From positions 1-7,906 of the forward strand of contig QGUZ01000231.1 in assembly GCA_003242605.1 (NCBI GenBank): DNA of 7,906 nt, given 5' to 3'. Of the stretch, positions 5,256-7,906 are shown piece by piece. Numbering within the stretch: the stretch's first letter is position 1; each line of letters starts with the position of its first letter. The DNA is from Actinomycetota bacterium. Lineage in GTDB: Bacteria > Actinomycetota > Actinomycetes > Streptosporangiales > Streptosporangiaceae. The notes under the pieces were generated by a model. The model did not search any database, was not told where the DNA came from, and saw only the letters and a list, made by a program, of their open reading frames with translations. Both the position numbers and the translations under genes were made by a program.

Positions 5256-6506
5256 GTGGTTGTTCCCGCGTGGCTGTGGGCCGCCGTGATCGGCGGCCTT
5301 CTCCTTGTCCTCGTCTTCGACCTGTGGATCGTCGACCGCGGCGAGCCGCGGGAGTTCTCGATGCGTCAGGCCGGCCTGTGGGTCGGCTTCTATGTGACGC
5401 TCGCGGTGTTGTTCGGGATCGGGCTCGCCCTGCTGTACGGCGTGGATCCCGCCGGTGAGTTCTTCGCCGGTTACATCACCGAGTACAGCCTCAGCGTGGA
5501 CAACCTCTTCGTCTTCTACCTGATCATGAGCCGCTTCGCGGTGCCCCGGATGTACCAGCACAAGGTGCTGCTGGTCGGCATCGTGATCGCGCTGGTCATG
5601 CGCGGCATCTTCATCGCGATCGGCGCGGCGGCGCTGCAGCGGTTCGACTGGCTGTTCTACATCTTCGGCGCGTTCCTGCTCTACACGGCGATCGGCATCC
5701 TCCGGGAGAAGGACGAGGACGAGGAGTTCAAGGAGAACGTCCTGCTGCGGTGGGCGCGGCGGGTGTTCCCCACCACCCCCGACTACGTGGGCGCCCGGAT
5801 GACCGCCCGCGTCGACGGCCGGCTCATGGTCACCCCGATGCTCATCGTCATGATCGCCATCGGGACCACCGACCTGCTGTTCGCGGTCGACTCGATCCCC
5901 GCGATCTTCGGGCTGACCCAGGAGGCGTTCATCGTCTTCACCGCGAACGCGTTCGCGCTGATGGGCCTGCGGCAGCTGTACTTCCTGCTGGGCGGCCTCA
6001 TGCAGCGCCTCGTCTACATCAGCTACGGCCTCGCGGTGATCCTCGGCTTCATCGGCGTCAAGCTCGTCCTCGAGGCGCTGCACGGCGACGGCGTGCACTG
6101 GGCCCCGGAGATCCCGATCTGGCTCTCGCTCGCGGTGATCGGCGTCACCATGGTCGTGACCACGGTGGCGAGCCTGATCAAGTCGGGCCTCGACCGGCGG
6201 CGCGCCGCGAAGCCCGCCGCGGAGGCCACGCCGGGCGGCCGGAACGGCGCGCCGGAGGCCCCGGCCGAGGGCGCCCCGGACACCCTGGCGGACGGTGGCG
6301 CGAACGGCACGGTGAACGGCACGGCCGAGAGCGTGGCGGACGACGGCGTGCAGCCGGTCGCCGGCCCGGTCGCCGGCGCCGCGCCGAACGGGGCGCCGGC
6401 CCGCGCGGGCGACGCCGCGGAGAGCGCCGGGCCGGCCGCGGCGCGGAACACCGCGCACGGCCCCGTGCCGGGATCCGGGACCGCTCCGGAGCCCGGGCAG
6501 GCCTGA
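5256..6506 (+). CDS. TerC/Alx-family membrane protein (probable Mn2+ export or metal homeostasis)
   Basis: The protein has 416 residues, with a membrane core at about 1-315 and up to nine hydrophobic segments. TerC marks are clear: FDLWIVDR near residue 21, EYSLSVDNLFVF (76-87) with acidic residues placed inside the membrane, and GTTDLLFAVDSIPAIF (203-218) with D206 and D212. An acidic cytoplasmic loop, EKDEDEEFKEN, lies at 151-161. Known TerC-family proteins export Mn2+ or supply it to secreted metalloenzymes; tellurite resistance is the historic name only. I chose GTG 5256 because CGGAGG (5244-5249) lies 6 bases ahead and the core begins at once; a start at GTG 5088 would place the riboswitch inside the gene. 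Residues 316-416 are an unusual Ala/Pro/Gly tail with tandem duplications, absent from typical members of about 320-340 residues. The Mn riboswitch upstream strongly supports a manganese role. Confidence 0.92.
   Translation: MVVPAWLWAAVIGGLLLVLVFDLWIVDRGEPREFSMRQAGLWVGFYVTLAVLFGIGLALLYGVDPAGEFFAGYITEYSLSVDNLFVFYLIMSRFAVPRMYQHKVLLVGIVIALVMRGIFIAIGAAALQRFDWLFYIFGAFLLYTAIGILREKDEDEEFKENVLLRWARRVFPTTPDYVGARMTARVDGRLMVTPMLIVMIAIGTTDLLFAVDSIPAIFGLTQEAFIVFTANAFALMGLRQLYFLLGGLMQRLVYISYGLAVILGFIGVKLVLEALHGDGVHWAPEIPIWLSLAVIGVTMVVTTVASLIKSGLDRRRAAKPAAEATPGGRNGAPEAPAEGAPDTLADGGANGTVNGTAESVADDGVQPVAGPVAGAAPNGAPARAGDAAESAGPAAARNTAHGPVPGSGTAPEPGQA
6302..6325 (+). repeat. 12-bp tandem repeat in the terC tail (NGT motif)
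   Basis: Two adjacent 12-base copies (6302-6313 and 6314-6325) differ at one position and encode the repeated Asn-Gly-Thr at residues 350-356 of the TerC-family protein. They lie in the disordered-looking C-terminal tail and keep the reading frame. Confidence 0.7.
6354..6377 (+). repeat. Exact 12-bp tandem duplication in the terC tail (PVAG x2)
   Basis: CCGGTCGCCGGC occurs twice without a gap (6354-6365, 6366-6377) and encodes PVAGPVAG, residues 367-374. The exact identity suggests a recent slippage event in a tail under weak constraint. Confidence 0.85.
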
Positions 6507-6528
6507 CCGCGGGTAGCCTGGACAGTCC

Positions 6529-6548
6529 GCCCCGCACCGCCGCGGGGC
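6529..6548 (+). terminator. GC-rich hairpin after terC, possible terminator
   Basis: GCCCCGC (6529-6535) pairs with GCGGGGC (6542-6548) over seven perfect pairs around a 6-base loop, 22 bases after the terC stop. No T-run follows. Its place at the end of a single-gene unit makes termination plausible. Confidence 0.4.
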
Positions 6549-6565
6549 ACACAACGGCCGATCCG

Positions 6566-6586
6566 CGCCCGGTGGCGAGCCGGGCG
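6566..6586 (+). terminator. Second GC hairpin in the terC-psd spacer
   Basis: CGCCCGG (6566-6572) pairs with CCGGGCG (6580-6586) around a 7-base loop, shortly after the first hairpin. The pair may act as a tandem terminator. The rest of the spacer (6587-6713) is less GC-rich and probably carries the psd promoter: TAACAT at 6664-6669 and TTGAAC at 6676-6681 resemble -10 and -35 boxes, but neither has a well-spaced partner. Confidence 0.28.
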
Positions 6587-6724
6587 GTGCGGCCGGGATG
6601 ACGAATTCACCGGCGGGCCTGTTTGCTTGTCCGCGTTGTGCCGTAAAAGGGGCGGAGGATCGGTAACATCCAGCGTTGAACCGCATTCCGACCCTTACCC
6701 TCTGAATCACAACAAAGGTTTCCA

Positions 6725-7381
6725 GTGTCCAACGATGCAGATAGTCGGGGGACCACGCTCACGCGCGGCGTGCGCCTGGCGCGGGGTGTCTCCCCCTGGC
6801 TCGCCCCGACTGCGGCCGCCGCGGTCGTCACCACCGCTCTAGCCGCCCGCCGCCCCCGCTGGGCCCTGGCGGCGGCCCCGCTGACCGCGCTCACCGGCGC
6901 GATGCTGTGGTTCTTCCGGGACCCGGAGCGCCGTCCCGGGACCGGGCGCCTGCTCTCGCCCGCCGACGGCGTGGTGCAGAGCATCGACCCCTGGCCGGAC
7001 GGCCGCACCCGCGTGGCGATCTTCATGAGCCCGCTGGACGTGCACGTCAACCGGGCCCCCGCCGCAGGCACGGTCACCTCGGTCGAGTATGTGCCGGGCG
7101 GATTCCTGCCCGCGTTCAACAAGGACAGCGACAAGAACGAGCGCGTGGTGTGGCATTTCGACACCGCGCTCGGCGACATCGAGCTGGTGCAGATCGCGGG
7201 AGCGGTCGCGCGCCGGATCGTGCCGTACCTGGCCGCCGGTGCCAAGGTGGCACAGGCCGAACGGATCGGGCTGATCCGGTTCGGCTCCCGGGTGGACGTC
7301 TACCTTCCCGAGGGCGTCGAACCCGCCGTGACCGTCGGGCAGAGGACCAAGGCAGGGGTGACACGCATTGACCGCGGCTGA
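6725..7381 (+). CDS. psd: Phosphatidylserine decarboxylase proenzyme
   Basis: The protein has 218 residues, matching the short bacterial type. It converts phosphatidylserine to phosphatidylethanolamine at the membrane, using a pyruvoyl group made by self-cleavage. Two hydrophobic segments lie at about 24-40 and 47-63, then WFFRDPERRPG (62-72), SPADG (78-82), FMSPLDVHVNR (100-110) and NKDSDKNER (132-140). Near the end RFGSR (185-189) holds the Gly187-Ser188 cleavage site, so the beta chain would be about 187 residues and the alpha chain about 31. Asp81, His107 and Ser188 correspond to the maturation triad known from E. coli, by motif analogy. The GTG at 6725 has AAAGG (6714-6718) 6 bases ahead and gives the expected N-terminus. 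The gene overlaps pssA, which supplies its substrate. Confidence 0.95.
   Translation: MSNDADSRGTTLTRGVRLARGVSPWLAPTAAAAVVTTALAARRPRWALAAAPLTALTGAMLWFFRDPERRPGTGRLLSPADGVVQSIDPWPDGRTRVAIFMSPLDVHVNRAPAAGTVTSVEYVPGGFLPAFNKDSDKNERVVWHFDTALGDIELVQIAGAVARRIVPYLAAGAKVAQAERIGLIRFGSRVDVYLPEGVEPAVTVGQRTKAGVTRIDRG
7354..7358 (+). promoter_or_regulatory. Ribosome-binding site supporting the TTG start of pssA
   Basis: AGGGG at 7354-7358 lies 9 bases before TTG 7368, inside the last codons of psd. No ATG or GTG in the pssA frame occurs before about 7487, which would cut into the conserved first membrane segment, so this site decides the start. Confidence 0.6.
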
Positions 7382-7906
7382 AGCGAGCTGGCCCGCCGAG
7401 GGCTTGGAGGAGGAACCGCAAGGACCGGTCGGCAAGGCCTTCCGCCTGTCGGCGGCGGACTCGCTGTCGCTGGGCAACGCCGTATGCGGCTTCATGGCCG
7501 TGTGCCTGCTCGCCTGGTCGGCGGTGACCCAGCTGCAGAGCGGGGCGCCGTTCCACCCCGACCGCCGCTTCTTCGCCACCGCCGTGATGCTGCTGCTGAT
7601 CGGCGCCACCTGCGACCTGTTCGACGGGCTGGTCGCCCGCCGGTTCCGCGCCTCGGCGCTGGGGCCGGAGCTCGACAACCTCGCCGACGTGATCAGCTTC
7701 GGCTTCGCCCCCGCCTTCATGGTGGTGGCCTGGGGCGGCTTCTCGCACAAGCTGCCGCTGCCGATCGTGCTGCTCGCGGCCGGTTCGGTGCTGCTCGGCG
7801 GCGTGGTACGGCTCGCCCGGTTCGCCTGCATCAAGACCAAGAGCGGCGACTTCATGGGCCTGCCGATCCCGATGGGCGCGATGACCGTGGTGTCGATCGT
7901 GCTGCT
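7368..7906 (+). CDS. pssA: CDP-diacylglycerol-serine O-phosphatidyltransferase, N-terminal part (3' end outside window)
   Basis: 179 codons are visible. The enzyme joins serine to CDP-diacylglycerol, giving phosphatidylserine and CMP, the step before psd. The CDP-alcohol phosphatidyltransferase signature is complete: D83, D86-G87, A90-R91, G99, D103 and D107 (D-x2-DG-x2-AR-x7-G-x3-D-x3-D), the Mg-binding active site. After it, ISFGFAPA (109-116), RLARFAC and FMGLPIPMGA are typical of the serine-transferring branch. A charged cytoplasmic start (1-26) precedes the first membrane segment (about 35-53), and a second (about 70-82) leads into the signature. TTG 7368 is the only sensible start; it overlaps psd by 14 bases, so the two are coupled. 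The gene continues beyond the window with no frame break seen. Confidence 0.93.
   Translation, partial: MTAAEASWPAEGLEEEPQGPVGKAFRLSAADSLSLGNAVCGFMAVCLLAWSAVTQLQSGAPFHPDRRFFATAVMLLLIGATCDLFDGLVARRFRASALGPELDNLADVISFGFAPAFMVVAWGGFSHKLPLPIVLLAAGSVLLGGVVRLARFACIKTKSGDFMGLPIPMGAMTVVSIVL

Noticed and set aside
5157..6710. Long open frame of 517 codons on the minus strand
   Set aside because: It is antisense to the TerC gene and its leader; the translation is Asp/Glu/His/Arg-rich low complexity with no recognisable domain, and no ribosome-binding site was noted.
6627..6842. Small 71-codon open frame overlapping the start of psd
   Set aside because: It has no family resemblance, overlaps psd out of frame and covers the likely psd promoter and ribosome-binding site.

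Overview
The window is very GC-rich, third codon positions are almost always G or C, and GTG or TTG starts are common. Together with the steA-mctB(steB) pair, an actinobacterial type of MurJ-like protein and a small psd followed by pssA, this points to a high-GC actinomycete. My best guess is Streptosporangiales or a close relative; this comes from gene content and style, not from a database match. All seven genes are on the + strand, and the first and last run off the window.

Region 1 (1-5026) is a cell-envelope block. It has the last codons of steA, then mctB/steB (start overlapping the steA stop), a 226-base spacer with GC hairpins, then three tightly coupled genes: a divergent MraY/WecA-superfamily membrane protein, a MurJ/MviN-family lipid flippase and a cytoplasmic-type family 4 glycosyltransferase. 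The stop/start overlaps (GTGA, then 8 bases) indicate one translationally coupled unit. A polyprenyl-phosphate sugar-phosphate transferase, a flippase for lipid-linked sugars and a glycosyltransferase are the parts expected for building and exporting a lipid-linked glycan, here next to genes implicated in cell separation. That joint role is inference.

Region 2 (5027-6506) is a metal-homeostasis unit. A sigma-70-like promoter and an RNA leader with the hallmarks of the yybP-ykoY manganese riboswitch precede a TerC-family membrane protein. The 3' strand of the closing helix of the aptamer can instead pair over nine bases with the ribosome-binding site of terC, which suggests a translational ON switch. 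The TerC protein carries a roughly 100-residue low-complexity C-terminal tail with 12-base tandem duplications.

Region 3 (6507-7906) has a 218-base spacer with two GC hairpins, then psd (phosphatidylserine decarboxylase proenzyme) and the start of pssA (CDP-diacylglycerol-serine O-phosphatidyltransferase). They overlap by 14 bases and pssA starts at TTG. Together they make phosphatidylethanolamine from CDP-diacylglycerol and serine.

I saw no mobile element, CRISPR array, tRNA or rRNA. The most interesting signals are the riboswitch with its ribosome-binding-site switch and the transferase-flippase-glycosyltransferase cassette beside steA-steB.
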